Shown here: in pieces, positions 25,000 to 38,269 of the stretch | How positions within the stretch are numbered: the stretch's first letter is position 1 | Layout of the letters: every line of letters begins with the position of its first letter | NCBI GenBank assembly: GCA_004154925.1 | Contig: QJNS01000280.1 | Location: 32,366 to 96,365, forward strand | Source of the DNA: Monosporascus cannonballus | Taxonomy: Eukaryota; Ascomycota; Sordariomycetes; Xylariales | Length of the DNA: 64,000 nt | Direction: 5' to 3' | Position numbers and translations under genes: made by a program | Notes under the pieces: model-generated | Databases searched by the model: none | What the model was told of the DNA's origin: nothing | The model's input: only the letters and a program-made list of their open reading frames with translations

Positions 25000-27900
25000 T
25001 TATTATTACCATAATTATTTAAATTTAAAACAATAACCCAAAGTACGAAAATTATTTTATTTACCAGGATTTTAAGGTTAAAACTTATAAATATTATCCC
25101 GGATAAATAATTTCCAAAATAATTATAAAATTAAGATATTAATATTACCTTAATTCTTAAAAATATAAAATATATATAAAAAATAGTTAATTTCGATTAA
25201 ATATTAATAATTACGGATAATTATCCCCAAAGCTTTATAAACTCCCAAAATACATTATTTATAAGAAAATACCATTAATAAACCTTTACAATTTATTATA
25301 TTGTATTATTTGTTATTAAAATAATTATTTTATTTATTTCAAAATTAAAAAAAACAATAATTTTTGGCCCGGATAAAATAATAAAATTTTTACCGAACCA
25401 AACGATAAATACCGATATATTAAAATTCCCCGATAAATAAAATACTTTAAATGTTATTACTTATATCCCGAATCAAAACGGAATTAAAAGGTTATATCGT
25501 AAGGATACTTATATTACTTCCCGATACTTTATATCTAATACGAATTTTTAAATATAGGAATATCTTTTTCGGAAATTTACCTTATTAATTTTATGACCCG
25601 GAAAAAACGGAATAAAAAGGTAAACTAGGAAAAAGGCCCGATTTTAAAGCCTTAATGCAAATACGGCAAGAAAATATGGTTCCGGTACAAAAATAATTAA
25701 TACATTAAATATGCTGTTAAAAAAGTTTGCAAATAAAGGTTTATTTAAGTCGAAAACCATCAGAAATCAAAAAATTACAAAGGCCTTCGAAAATAAGGTA
25801 TTAAAAAACCCTAATCGACAAAACCTTATACGAAATAACGAAAAAAACGCGCAGCCAAATTAAGATCCTTTTTCGATATAAAAATAAGGTATTTAAGGCC
25901 ATAATTAATTCCGGAATAAAAGGTAATTTTATTTCCCCCGTAATAGCAAAAAGATATTAAATTCCCTAAAAATATAAGTTAAAGTTTTATAAATTACGTA
26001 TAATGGACGGCAACCTATTTATTTATAAAAACAAATAAGTTTTCCGAAAAACGGAAGAATTTTTAATATAAATTTAAAGATATTAAAAACGCGTTTTACT
26101 GGATATCGCTAACATTTCCGGATACGATATTATCTTAGGAATACCTTAACTTTATTTTAGTAATTTACAAATTAATTAAAAAAAACAAATATTTTCCTAG
26201 GACAAAATATTAAATAAAAATAATCGAAAAATTTGTTATGTTATTAAGGAAATACGGGTTCCTAATTAGATTTTTACGGTACCTCCGGAATATCAAAAAT
26301 TTAAAAAATTATTTAAAAATAAAAAGAATACGAATTATTATTATACAGTTAATAAAATTATCGGATACTTATTAAAAAAGGGCATTATCTTAAATTTTAT
26401 AAAATTTATTATATAAACCCAAAAAAATTAAAAACTTTATGGAAAAATATATAATTAAATTTAAAAAAAAGATATATTTAATTTTTTAATTCCTTTATTA
26501 AATATTTAATCCTTATAATATTAAAAATTAAAAATAATAAATAAAAAATTAATAAGAACGGAAACCTTATTTACCAAAAAATAATTAATTATAAATAATT
26601 AAATAATATTACGATTAAAAACGGATATTCCTTAATTTTTATAAATACCATAAAAGAAAATATTAATAAAGCCAAATAATTTACGGCGCTTAATTTTTGC
26701 AATAATTATTATTGCATTAAAATGGCCAAAGAAAAAAAATGGAAAACGGTATTGAAAATAATATATAGACTTTATAAATATAAAGTAATACCTATGAGAT
26801 TTATTAACGCTTCCGCCAGTTTCCAAAATTTGGTAATAACCACCTTTCGACAATCCTTGGACAAATTCGTATTTATTTATTTCGACGATATTCTTATTTA
26901 TTCCGAAACCTTAAAAAAGCATAAAAAATATATTGCCTAAATGCTTAGAATTTTGGACGAAACTAATATTCGAATTAACCTTACCAAAAACGTATAACAT
27001 ACTTAAAAATTGGATTTTTTAGGATTTATTTTTATACTAGGATAAATTCAAATTTAACGTTTTAAATTAAGAATAATTAAAGATTGGCCCATCCTTAATA
27101 AGGCAACCGTTATAAATATCCGATAGATTTTAGGATTTACGGATTACGTACGCGGCCTAATTAAAAAATATGGAAACATAATTAGGCTTTTAACGAAACG
27201 TATTATTAAGGAATACGTTAAAAAAAATTCGAATTTTGAAAAAAAGCAAAAAAAGCGTTTCGGGAATTAAAAGAAATAATTATTAACGGATTTATCGTAA
27301 GGATGCCAAATCCAAATAATATAAAACAACTAAAAACAAATACCTTAAAGTACGCCCTGGGCGTAATTTTAGAATAATAAAAAGGTAACAGCAAATAATA
27401 TTTAATAGCATATTATTTTAAAATATTTTAAAATGCAAAATTTAAATACCAGATTTATAATAAAAAGTTATTAATAATTATTAATATTTTTAAAAAAATA
27501 AGAATTTTTCTTTAATAAAATAAAAAAACCTTTCGATATTTACTTTAATTATAAAAATCTTACGCGATTTATAAAAGCCCAAAAGTTAAATAAACGATAT
27601 AAAAAATAATGGATTTTTCTATCCAGATTTAATTTCAAAATATATTATATTAAAAAAAAAATATCTAAGCGGATATTTTCAGTTGTAAAGGAAATTACGA
27701 TTCTAAAATTCCCAAAAGAATATGTAAATATTATAATATAATAAGAATAAAATTATATATTTATATAAAATAATAAAAAAATTAACTACCAAATTTTTAA
27801 TACGATTCCGAAATTTTTACGATATAAAAAAACTTAAGGAAATTTAATAATTAAAAGGATAACCAAAAAACCAGCTATTATACCACGGTAAGATTTATGT

Positions 27901-29222
27901 TCTTAAGGATTAATAGGAATAATTCGTAAAAGAATTTTACGAGGATTTATTATATGGATATTAAGGGATTTTTAAGATTACTTAATAGCTGTAAGAAAAA
28001 TATAATTTCCTTAAATTACGCAATATAGTTAACATAACCATTAAAAATTATAACGTTTGTAATAAAATTAAGGTAATACGCCATAAGCTTTACGGGTTAT
28101 TATAATTTACCAATATTCTTAATAAAATATGGAATACCATAACTTGGGACTTTATTATTAATTTACCTTTATTTAAAAACCTAATTACTGAAATCAAATA
28201 TAACGGAATATAGGTAATTATTAACAGATTTACCAAATATAAGTATTTTTTACCTTTTAAAAGAAATATAACGGCAAAATAATTAACTTACGCCTTTATT
28301 AAATAATATCTTAATAAATATGGGATACCTAAAAAAATTATTTCAAATCGAAATACGTTATTTATTTTAAAATTTAATATTAATTTCTTTAAATAAATTA
28401 ATATTAAACTTAAGTTTTTAATAACGTATTATTCTTAAACGGATAGCTAAACCGAAAAATTAAACCAAACCTTAAAATAATATTTGCGACATTACGTTAA
28501 TTATTAATAAAATAACTGGGTAAAATTTTTATTATTGGTACAAATTGCTTATAATATATTTATTAACGAGAATATAAGCGTATTTCCTTATATAACTATA
28601 TACGGACATAATACAAAAATAAAACGACCTAAATAACAGCTTAATAAAGTACCAAAAATTATTATAATTATCCCAAAAGCAAAAATATTAATAACAAAAA
28701 TCAAAACGATCCAAACCCGTTTTCAGAATAAATTACGATTTCTGTAATAACGGATAATCCAGCATTATAATAAAAAAAGAATTAAGGGATTAATTTTAAC
28801 GAGAGGAAATAAGGTTTACCTATTACGCCAAAAACAAAACGCAATTTCGAACATTTTACAAATTAAAATAAAAAAACCTAGTAACAAGTTTAATTTTAAG
28901 AAATTTGGCCCGTTTAAAATTATTAAAGTTATTTCCAAAATTAACTACTAACTGTCGTTACCTAAAAACATAAGAATATATCTTATTTTTCACATTTTTT
29001 ATTTAAATTAATACCTAAAAACGCCCCGTTAAAAACAGACTTAAAACTCGAAAAACATTTTAACAAATACGAAATCGAACAAATACTAAATTCCAAAATA
29101 ATCAAAAATAAAATCTAATAACTAATTAAATAAGAAAAATACTTACATAGAAAAAATACTTAAAAGTTATTTAACCACTTAACAAATGCAATGGACCTGG
29201 TTAAGACGTTTTACCGCCAAAA
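25000..29222 (+). pseudogene. Gypsy-B Pol remnant with chromodomain
   Basis: Protease IINSGIKGNFIS at 25901-25936 (catalytic Asp changed to Asn, a G-to-A change). Reverse transcriptase in an intact stretch 26722-26940 with YFDDILIYS at 26878-26904. LGFTDYVRGLIKKY near 27133 marks the start of the RNase H side; NTLKYALGVIL near 27342 is RNase H. Integrase: WDFIINLP near 28146, RFTKYKYFLPF near 28228, TEKLNQTLKQYLRHYVNY near 28454; GPY/F KKFGPFKIIKV near 28897; chromodomain 29065-29222 (YEIEQILNSKIIKNKIQ, then NAMDLVKTFYRQN). Stops are TAA/TAG at Gln/Trp-type positions. Confidence 0.88.
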
Positions 29223-29800
29223 TCTTAACTAACCGTTTTTAATGCGGCCAAGGTTATAGGCGATAACGGTTTCCCGCCTAGGTTTAACCTTGCGGCGTTT
29301 TAGTCGAAAAAAGTAAATGTTTCCAAAACGGCGTCCATTTCGGAAACGAAACGTACCTGTTTTTCTTTTACGTTTCGCCGTTTTTCCTTTATCCTTTCTC
29401 GTTTTTCTAATTAATTTAATTCTAAACTTTCTTTTAATATTTCTAAGGCCTTTTTTTAAAAAAAGGTTTTGTTAAAGGCGTAAACGCCTTAGTGTCCTAA
29501 CAAATTTCTCCGATTTTTTATTCTGTCGCCGACGTAACTCGGCCAATTTTTTCATCCATTTTTTTTCTATAGCCTTTTATTCCCTTTTGGCAATTTCCTA
29601 ATACGTTAAAAAATTATTTTCGATTTCGCGCTGTTTTTTTTAAAAACGCTTTTATGTTGCGTTTATTTTTTTTAAAAAGTTCATTATTAAAACGCTATAA
29701 AAAAAGCGTTAATAATAAGTGCAATAATCGCAACTCGGGTAATTTAACGCGTAAAAACAGTTTTTTTCGCCAATATAAATATGGTTAAAATAAATAAAAG
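29178..29800 (-). pseudogene. Gypsy-B antisense Cys/coiled-coil ORF
   Basis: Minus strand, overlapping the end of the chromodomain. From right to left: CFYALNYPSCDYCTYY with a C-x2-C pair near 29725-29775, then KKQREIENNFLTY and EKKWMKKLAELRRRQNKKSE (29500-29600), a strongly charged helix-rich region. After a frame change in a homopolymer near 29450 come EILKESLELN and LEKRERIKEKRRNVKEKQV (29350-29440), ending FGGKTS, PGPLHLLSG before a stop near 29178. The plus strand here has no recognisable retroviral-type domain. It matches in position and design the antisense ORFs of Gypsy-A and -E. Function unknown. Confidence 0.55.
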
Positions 29801-29987
29801 CTTTAATCTTAAACCTTTTAATTAATTCAATACGGGTATCGCAAAAATCGCGTTAGTTCAAACGAAGTTTTTTTTTTCCTTTTTAAATGCGTCCTGTTAT
29901 GGTAAAATTAACTGGGACGTTTCTAACTTTTTCCAACAAAACGAAATGGCCATTTACGGTACTTATTTTTGGGGACAAAGATCCTTA

Positions 29988-30001
29988 AAAAGGGGAAATA
30001 A
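29988..30001 (+). other. Gypsy-B polypurine tract
   Basis: AAAAAGGGGAAATA directly before the 3' LTR. Confidence 0.65.
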
Positions 30002-30432
30002 TGTTATAGGAATAGGGGTTCCTATTTTAAAGAAACCAACCTTTAGGGCCTAACGTAAACCTGCCACAGTTAAACCCCGGGTAAGAAAGTTTGGCCTCGG
30101 AAGTAATCTAAGGATTTAGGTGATCTATGGGACCTGGTTACATAAATCATATAAATCACATAGATCTACGATATACTTACTTTAGGAGTTTAGGATATAT
30201 AATAAATCGGTTTCTTATATAAATAATATCTACTTAATTTTTTCGTTCCTTAGCTATTAATCTAAGCTTTTAGCCAAAGGTAATTATACTATTTTCTGAT
30301 TAAAAAAGGAATACCTTAAAATCTCCTTAACGAACATATTGAATTATTCTTCGCCTTATTATTACCTGCAAATCAAGACCCCTTTCGGATATTGTTTATA
30401 CCTCCAGATAGATATATAATAGGTTCGTTATA
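30002..30432 (+). repeat. Gypsy-B 3' LTR
   Basis: Begins TGTTATAGGAATAGGGGTTC, ends GGTTCGTTATA. Aligns end to end with 23073-23503, differing mainly by transitions. Confidence 0.92.
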
Positions 30433-30437
30433 TTTAG
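30433..30437. repeat. Target-site duplication of Gypsy-B, right
   Basis: TTTAG, identical to 23068-23072. Confidence 0.92.
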
Positions 30438-32929
30438 GGAATTAAATTAACATAATATCCGTAAAATAAAAAACAAACGTTTATTCTTATTAAAATTATA
30501 TTTCGGTTATTAATTGCATATATTGTTCCCGAAAAAAGCCCATTTTAATTTTATTATAAATACGTTTCAAAAGTTCGTAAATAACTTAATATTTCCTAAT
30601 TAGCGTTTTCTGTAATACTATCGGTTTTTAAATAATATACGGTAAAAAAACGTTATTTTATCTTTATTAACTCGTAAAATCTAGTCCAGAATATCTTTAC
30701 CTAATTAATTCCTTCATTATTTATAATAACCTTAAAAAGATATAAATTTTTATTAACTTTTACGATTATTTCCGTATATACCTTTATATTTATTATACCT
30801 ATCACCTTTAATATTATTATTTTAAATAATCGATTTATTATAATTATTAAAAAATATAAGTCGTATTTAAAAACGGTTAATAGGTTTATTATAAAATTGA
30901 TTTATAATTCGTTATAAAATTATTTAAAAATCAGGAATAACTTTAGAAATATTTGTTTCATATTTTTCTATACGTTTTTATAATTGTATATATTGTAATT
31001 CCTATTAAATTGCTTTATTATATAATATATATTCGGCTAGAAAAAGTTTTTCGAAAATACCGTTATCGTAATTTTTTTGCCTAGGTGGCTTATTAGATAA
31101 AAAAATATAAGTATTTTATATTAAAGCCGTCCTAAACAGCTTTTAATTTAAAATTTAAAGGTATTTTTAAAATTAAAAAAAGTCCTTAACGTTTAAAGTA
31201 TATTCCGTAATCGATATTAATAATTTTAATTCCATATGAAAATTATATTGCTCTTTTATAATAACATTAATAATACGGTCGTAATTTTTATTATGTTTTA
31301 ACGTTACGTTTTAAAGCTTTTAAAGGTTTTCGTAATATTAAAATATTTATATTTTTAAAAATAACCCGTTATTTTTAACTTTGATATTATTAATTATTAT
31401 CGAATTTTTGATATATTCCCAGCATTTTGTACGTAATAAAAATAATTATTTATTTTTTTAATTAAAAGTTTCGTACGAATATGTAATAATTACCTTTTTT
31501 TATCAATATATTTTATTTTTTACGTAAAAATATAGCGGTCTTAATATTTAAACAGCCGGTATAAAATTCAAAATAAAAATTATAACGGAACAATTCTTTT
31601 ATTTATTTTATTTAACATTTATTTAATTTTTTAATAATTATAAAATATTTTAAATTTTTATAATTAATAATAATCTGAAATAAGATTATTATGTTACGCA
31701 GTTTTATATCGTACGCTTTTAAAAAATTTATTATTATTAAAAATATCTTATTATATATTTTATAATTAACTTTAATAAATTTTATTTTCTTAAAATAATA
31801 AACGATTAAACGTAATATTTTTAACTTATTAACCTAAGATATATAATTTTCGTATATTATCGTTAAATAATTTACTTTTAATATTTTAAGTTTTTCGGGA
31901 TTTCATTATGTTAAAATCGGTTCCGTTATAAAAACGCTTTTAAAATGTTCGAACGTTATTCTTTTTCTTTAACAGAATAAAGTTCTTTTCCGAATTAAAG
32001 TTATTAACGGTACCGACATATTCGCGTAATAGGTTATAAAGTTGCGATAACAATTTGCGAACTTTAAAAAGCTTTAAATTCTTTTAAATATTTTAAAAAC
32101 TTTTTATTTTTTAATTACGCGTAACTTTTCGAGTTTTATTCGTATTTTCTTTTCGGCATTTATAATAAATCCAAGATATTTTATCGTTTTCACAACAAAT
32201 TCTCATTTGGAAATATCTAGATTTAAATACGATTTTCTTAAACAACTTAAAATATTTTTATTTTTTGTATATAATCCCTTTTTAGATCCAGAAAAAAATA
32301 TTATCTATATATACTAAGCAAAAAACGTCGAGATATTCCCTTAGGACCCCGTTAACGTATCGTTAAAAGGTCGCGAAAACCCCGTATAAGCCGAACAATA
32401 TTATTAGCCATTTGTATAAGCCGAAATACGTTCGAAATACCGTTTTTTATTTATTTCTTTTTTTGATCCTAATCTTATAAAACGTTATTCGGACGTCTAC
32501 CTTTATAAACCATTTAACGTAAAAAAATAACTTTAGAATTTCCGAAATAAAGAGTAAAAAATAACGGTCTTTTTCGGTTATTGCATTTAACGCCCGATAT
32601 TTGTAATAAAAATGCAGTTTTTCTACGGGTCTTTTTTATAAATAAAATCGGAACCTTTATAGGCGAATTACTTACGTATATATACTTCTTATTTAAAAAC
32701 TCCGTTAGAGTTTTTCTTAAGGTTAATAATTCGTCCTTAATTATATTATATAAGGGCCCTCATAACTTTAATATTTTTTTCTTATTTTATCTTTATATAA
32801 TAAGATCGTATAATTTATTTTGGGGCGGGATAAGAATAAAATGTCGCCTAACTTTTTGATAAATAATTTTCGAAACGCTTTTAATTTAAACTGAAAATTT
32901 TCGTTAATTTTTATTTTTTTAAGCGTTAA
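30438..32929 (-). pseudogene. Gypsy-C left unit: integrase to reverse transcriptase remnant
   Basis: Minus-strand continuation of the left Gypsy-C unit, homologous to 35260-37735. It carries integrase, RNase H and most of the reverse transcriptase. The catalytic box reads VYIDNIFF near 32290-32315, with the second Asp changed to Asn. It ends abruptly at GCGTTAA (32923-32929), where the middle LTR begins; the full unit continues past this point at 37745. The open frame 32581-32859 on the plus strand is only a shadow of this Pol. Confidence 0.8.
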
Positions 32930-33117
32930 TGTAAAAGGCTTCACCTAAGCGGTCTGCAATCGGTTGCCAATGAGAGTTTATTTTCTAGCTAAAGAGAAAT
33001 GAAAGGGAAGATAAAAATACAGTTGTATGTGTTCGCATATAAGGCGCTGCGTTAATACTGCTTAATACCGGCGTTTGTCCGGTACTCCATAATAAAACTT
33101 TATATAGCCTTATTATA
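32930..33117 (-). repeat. Gypsy-C LTR 2 (middle)
   Basis: Begins TGTAAAAGGC with TG kept, ends TTATTATA. Same 188-bp length as LTR 1 and LTR 3. The 5 bases before it (GTTAA) do not match those after LTR 3, so the pair LTR 2/LTR 3 is not a simple insertion. Confidence 0.88.
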
Positions 33118-33141
33118 TTACCCCTTACCTCTCCCAAAAAG
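33118..33141 (-). other. Gypsy-C polypurine tract, right unit
   Basis: Minus strand reads TTTTTGGGAGAGGTAAGGGG followed by TAA, directly before the LTR. Confidence 0.7.
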
Positions 33142-34639
33142 GGTTAACTTAATATAAGATTAATAATTAGGTTAATTTTTAATTTCTAATTAATCCGAAA
33201 TTCGGAAATTTATCAATTTCCGAATTAAACTTAATTTAAAGAATTAATTATAAATTAATTATTCGCTAAACAAACTTATTTATAAAAACGTATTTACGTT
33301 TTTACCAGTTTTAATTTTTCCTTTTTATAATAATAATTTAATTCGGTATATTAATTTTTATTAATATTTATAATAATGTTTTTATGCGTTATTTCGTAAT
33401 AGCTTAAAAATGGATTAATACGTTATAACGCCATAAAAATATTTTAGAAAAAAAATGTTTCCATAATTTTAAGCCTTTTTAATAAGTTGGAATCCGTTAA
33501 AGTTTTTCGTACGTTACGTATTTACGTTACGATAAACAAATATCCCGCCCGTATTCGCAATATACCTTATTTTACTTATATAACTTATTTTGCCGAAAAT
33601 AAGAACGTATTTTATTTAAATTAACGAAATATATAATTTGGTTATACGTTATTTATTTATTATTCCCAAAATACTTATTATTATAAGCAAAAAGGCGGTC
33701 CGTTATTAAGTTTGTATTAAATATAAGTATAAATATCTTAAAATAAATATATTTTTTATGTTTACTAATATATTTTTTAACATAATTCCCGTATAATTCG
33801 CGGATATTCCCAAATTCCGTTAATAAATTAACGCATTTTACAAATTTATTTTTAATTATAATTACCGAAACCTTAATAAATTTATTTTTTTTATATATTT
33901 TCCATATTATTTCCTTGCCGCTAACTCTAACTTAACGGCCATCCGTATTTTAAAAAAATAAGTACCGAAATTTTATGTTCGTACTTTAACTTTTCGTACG
34001 TTATTTATTTTAAAATAGTTTTACGCCCTTAATTCCTAAATTATATATTATTTATATATAGGTTAAGCTGCCGGTTCTGTTAATCCTTCCGCTTAACGTA
34101 ATAAAAAACGTATTAAGTATAAAAATAATAAATCCCATTATATAAATTTTTCTTACGATATTCCCGCACTTTTTCCGTATTATTTATTAATTTACGTTAT
34201 AAGCTAAATTAATAGCTATTAATAATCGCATTATTAACGCTTTTAAAAGTTTCGTAATTATAATTTAAATAATTAAAAAAAGTTTCGGTTTTATTCGAAT
34301 TTAATATAAATAAGGCCAAATAATTACGCGCCTTAAGTACGTAATTTCCATATAACGTTAATATTACAAATTCATAAAATAAATTATTAAATTTATAAAC
34401 TTTTCAAAAAATAATTAAATAATTTTATAACCGGCATATTACTCCTATAATTCCTAATTCCTTTTTAATATGCTTTATTCGTAAATAACGGAAACATTAT
34501 TTTAACGCTTATTTGCAAACCATATAAAGTTATTTCTAAACGGCTTTTCTAAATCTCCTATACTGCTTATACGCCGTCCGGCCGGTACTTTTAGGCTGGA
34601 CTTTTACCCGTCCGCTTTTAAGTAATACGCTAAATTTAA
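33142..34639. other. Unassigned 1.5-kb region 3' of the Gypsy-C chromodomain
   Basis: Present in both Gypsy-C units (20998-22452 and here). The minus strand can be read as FVKCVNLLTEFGNIRELYGN near 33800-33860 in a frame broken only by Gln-type stops; the plus strand also has long frames. No known domain. It could be a Pol extension, an extra sense gene or, by analogy with the other elements, an antisense gene; I cannot decide. Confidence 0.45.
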
Positions 34640-37600
34640 GGTCCGTTATTAATAATTATATTACCGTATTTTATTTCGAACTGTTATAAAGCCGCTATAT
34701 CTGCAAATTCCTTAAATAGTTTTCAAATCGGTTTTACGTAACCTAATTATTTTAACTGGATTTGGCGTATAAAAATTTTTCTTATTTTCTTGGTCCGGGC
34801 TTAAAAAATATTTTCGATTCTAAATTTTAATTCGTTATTTTTTTAAGGATAATAAAAAAAGGTTACGTATTTACGTTAATTTAAGACAGTAAAAGGTTAC
34901 GGCTTATACGCCTTAATAAATTAACATAAAAACGATTATAAATCCTTTTAAATATATTTTATTCCATAACGTAAAAAATAATTACTTTAATTACTTTATA
35001 TTTAACTTAAAGCCACCTTAATTTTTTCGACGGCCAAATAATAATAATATTTTTTAGAAATAACCAGATTTTATAATTAATTTCGTATCTTTCGGCAAAA
35101 AAATAACGTTTATTCGTTATTTCCTTTTAGATTTACTAAGCCGCCGCCATTGCAACTTAAGCAAATTCCGTATTTTTTCGTAATTTCCTAACAAAATTTT
35201 CCGTTTTTATATGTAAATTATTTTAATTACCGAATTACTTTTTACTTAGAGAATCGGGTTAACGTAATATTCGTAAAATAAAAAAAAATTAAATTTTACC
35301 GAAATCGTATTTCGGTTATTAATTACGAATATCGTTTCTGGAAAAGTTTTATGTTATTTTTATTATAAATACGTTACGAAAATTCGCAAATAAATTAATA
35401 TTTTTTAATTAATTTTGTCCGTAATATTATTGGTTTTTAGGTAATATATAATACAAAGGCGTTATTTTATCTTTATAAATTCGTAAAATCTGGTCCAGAA
35501 TTTCCTTACCTAATTAATTCCTTTATTATTTATAATAATTTTAAAAAAAGGCATAAAATTTCTAATATATTTTTACGAATACTTCCGTATATATTTTTAC
35601 GTTTATCGTACGTATCGCTTTTAAAATTATTATTTTAAATAATCGATTTATTATAACTATTAAAAAATATAAATTATGTTCAAAAATAATTAATACATTA
35701 ACTATGGAAGTAATCGATAATTCGTTATAAAATTATTTAGGAATCGGAAATAATTTTAGCAATTTTCTTTATATTTCCATACGTTTTTATGGTCGCATAC
35801 GTCGTAATTCCTATAAATTTGTCTTATTATACGATACATACCCGGCCAGAAAAAGTTTTTCGAAAATATTGTTATCGTAACTTTTCTGCTTAAGTAACCC
35901 ATTATATAGGAATCGTAAGTAATTTATATTAAGGCCGTTTAAAGTGGCTTTTAATTTAAAATTTAAAAACGTTTCCGAAATTAAGGAAAACTCTTAATAT
36001 CTAAAATAAATTTTATAGTCGATATTAATAATTGTAATTCCGCAAAAAAATTACGTTCCCCTTTTATAATAACCTTAATAATATGGTCGTAATTTTTATT
36101 ATGCTTTAATATTACGTCCCAAAATTTCTAAAGATTTTCGTAATATTAAAGTATTTATGTTTCTTAAGGTAATTTATCGCCTTTAACTTTAATATTATTA
36201 ATTATTATCGCATTTTCGGCATATTTTTCATATTTCGTAAGTAATATAAATAATTATTTTTTATATTAATTAAGAATTTCATATGGCTTTTTAATTATTG
36301 CTTTCCCTTATAAATATATTTTATTCTTTATGCGAAAATATATCGGCCTTAATATTTAAACGGCTAATACGAAATTTAAAATAAAAGTTAAAACGGAATA
36401 ATTTCTTTAATTATTTTCCTTAACGTTCGTTTAATTTTTTAATAATTATAAAATATTTAAAATTTTTGTAATCGGTAATAATTTTAAATAAGGTTATTAC
36501 GTTACGTAATTTTTATCTTATATTTGTAAATAGTTTATTACCGTTAAGAGTTTTTTATTATGTATTTCGTAATTAACTTTAATATGATTTAACTTTTTGA
36601 AATAATAAATAATTAAACATAATATTTTTAGCTTATTAATTTAGGACAAATAAATTTTATATATTACCTCTAAATAATTTATTTTTAATATTATAAGTTT
36701 TTCGGGATTTTATTACGCCAAAATTAATCTTATTATAAAAATGTTTTTAAAATATTTAAATATTATTTCCTTTTTTTTCTCCTAACGAAATAAGGTTTTT
36801 TTCCGGGTCAAAATTATTAACGGTATCGATATATCTGTATAATAAGCTATAAAGTTATGGTAAAAATTTGCGAACCTTAAAAAATTCGGATTTTTTTAAA
36901 CGTTTTAAAAACTTTTTAGTTTTTAATTACGCATAACTTTTCGGGGTTTATTTATATTCTCTTCCCGGCATTTATAATAAATCTAAGATATTTTATTATT
37001 TTTACGGCGAATTCGTACTTAAAAATATCTGAATTTAAATTCGTTTTTCCTAAGCGGCTTAGAAATTTTTTTACCTTTTATATATAATCCTTCTTGGATC
37101 CGGAGGAAAAAAATAAGGATATCGTCCATATACCTTAAGCAGAAAACGTCGAAATACTCCCTTAAGACCCCGTTAATATATTATTAAAAAGTTACGGAAA
37201 CCCCATATAAACCGAACGATATTATTAGCTATTCGTATAAACTGAAACGTATTCGGAATACCGTTTTTTATTTATTTTTTTAATCCTAATCTTATAAAAC
37301 TTTATTTCGATATTTATTTTCGTAAATTACTTAACGTAAGAAAATAACCTTAGGATTTCCGAAATAAAACGTAAACGGTAATAGTTTTTTTCGGTTATTA
37401 TATTTAACGCCCGATAATCGCAACCAAAACGTAATTTTTCTTAGGGTTTTTTCATAAATAAAACCGGAATCCTTACGAGCGAATTATTTACGCAGATATA
37501 CCCTTTATTCAAAAGCTCCGTCAAGGGTTTCTTTAAAGCTAGCAACTTTCCCCTAATTATACCATATAAGGGCTCCTATAATGCTGGTATTTTCTTTTCT

Positions 37601-37760
37601 GTTTTGTTTTTGCGCAATAGAATTATATAGTTTATTCCGGAACGGAGTGGAATAAGGCGTCACCTAGTTTTTGTCAAATAGCTTCCGAAACGCTTTTAAC
37701 TTAAACGGAAGCTTTTCGTTAACCTTTACTTTTTTCTTAAGCGTTAACGCCTTGTTAATA
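34640..37760 (-). pseudogene. Gypsy-C right unit Pol remnant with chromodomain
   Basis: Minus strand, in coding order: reverse transcriptase from about 37740 (LPFKLKAFRKLFDK-like start, then NSLVRIPVLF near 37480 and CDYRALN-type readings near 37430). The catalytic YMDDILIFF is at about 37104-37130, with YLRFIINAGK and INPEKL downstream near 36960. RNase H lies at about 36000-36700. Integrase at 35250-35950 includes a LPKNQ, YYGQN segment where SDRG and PQTDGQT motifs are expected. An integrase C-terminal YNRFYVNLLRRISR is near 34930. The chromodomain is at 34640-34840 (NELKFRIENIF, then GYVKPI and EFADIAAL, FEIKYGNIIINNGP). RIP stops throughout. Confidence 0.85.
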
Positions 37761-38269
37761 TTGGCCAAAATAATTAAAAACAGGTAAATTCCTTATTTAA
37801 ACCCTTTAATCTTTTTTACCCTCCAAAATTCCGCCTCGAAAACGGCAGTTAAAATTCTTTTTGCTTTATAAACTATTTATACGTTATTTTTTTAAGTTTT
37901 ATATCTTTTTCGTAAACCTTTATACGACTTACTGCGTTTATCGTTAAAAAATACTTTTGCGTTATATATTCGACGTCGTAACGTTTTAATTAAGATTTTT
38001 TTAAAATTCAAAGATAATTAAAGCTATTAATATATGCGAATATTTTGGCCTTAAAACCGTTAATGTTTATCTTTATATATATTATTTTCTTAATTTCTTT
38101 TTACTGTTATTAACTTTTTTTTCGAATTCTGTTTAATCGGCGTAATTTTATTAAAATACGTAATAACCGTAAACGTTTTATGAACGTTTTATTTATTACG
38201 ATAAAATATTTATATCTTAAATTACCAAAAACATTTATAAATTTTTCTTAATTAATATATATAAATAAT

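Larger units (their letters stand above)
23073..30432 (+). mobile_element. Gypsy-B: chromovirus nested in Gypsy-C
   Basis: A 7.36-kb element with 431-bp LTRs and perfect TTTAG duplications, inserted in the left Gypsy-C unit. It has Gag, protease, reverse transcriptase, RNase H, integrase, GPY/F and chromodomain, plus an antisense ORF before the 3' LTR. Its GC content and number of intact frames are higher than in its hosts, consistent with being a younger or less heavily mutated insertion. Confidence 0.93.

Noticed and set aside
32581..32859. 92-codon plus-strand ORF
   Set aside because: Antisense shadow of the Gypsy-C reverse transcriptase, whose motifs are read on the minus strand in both units.
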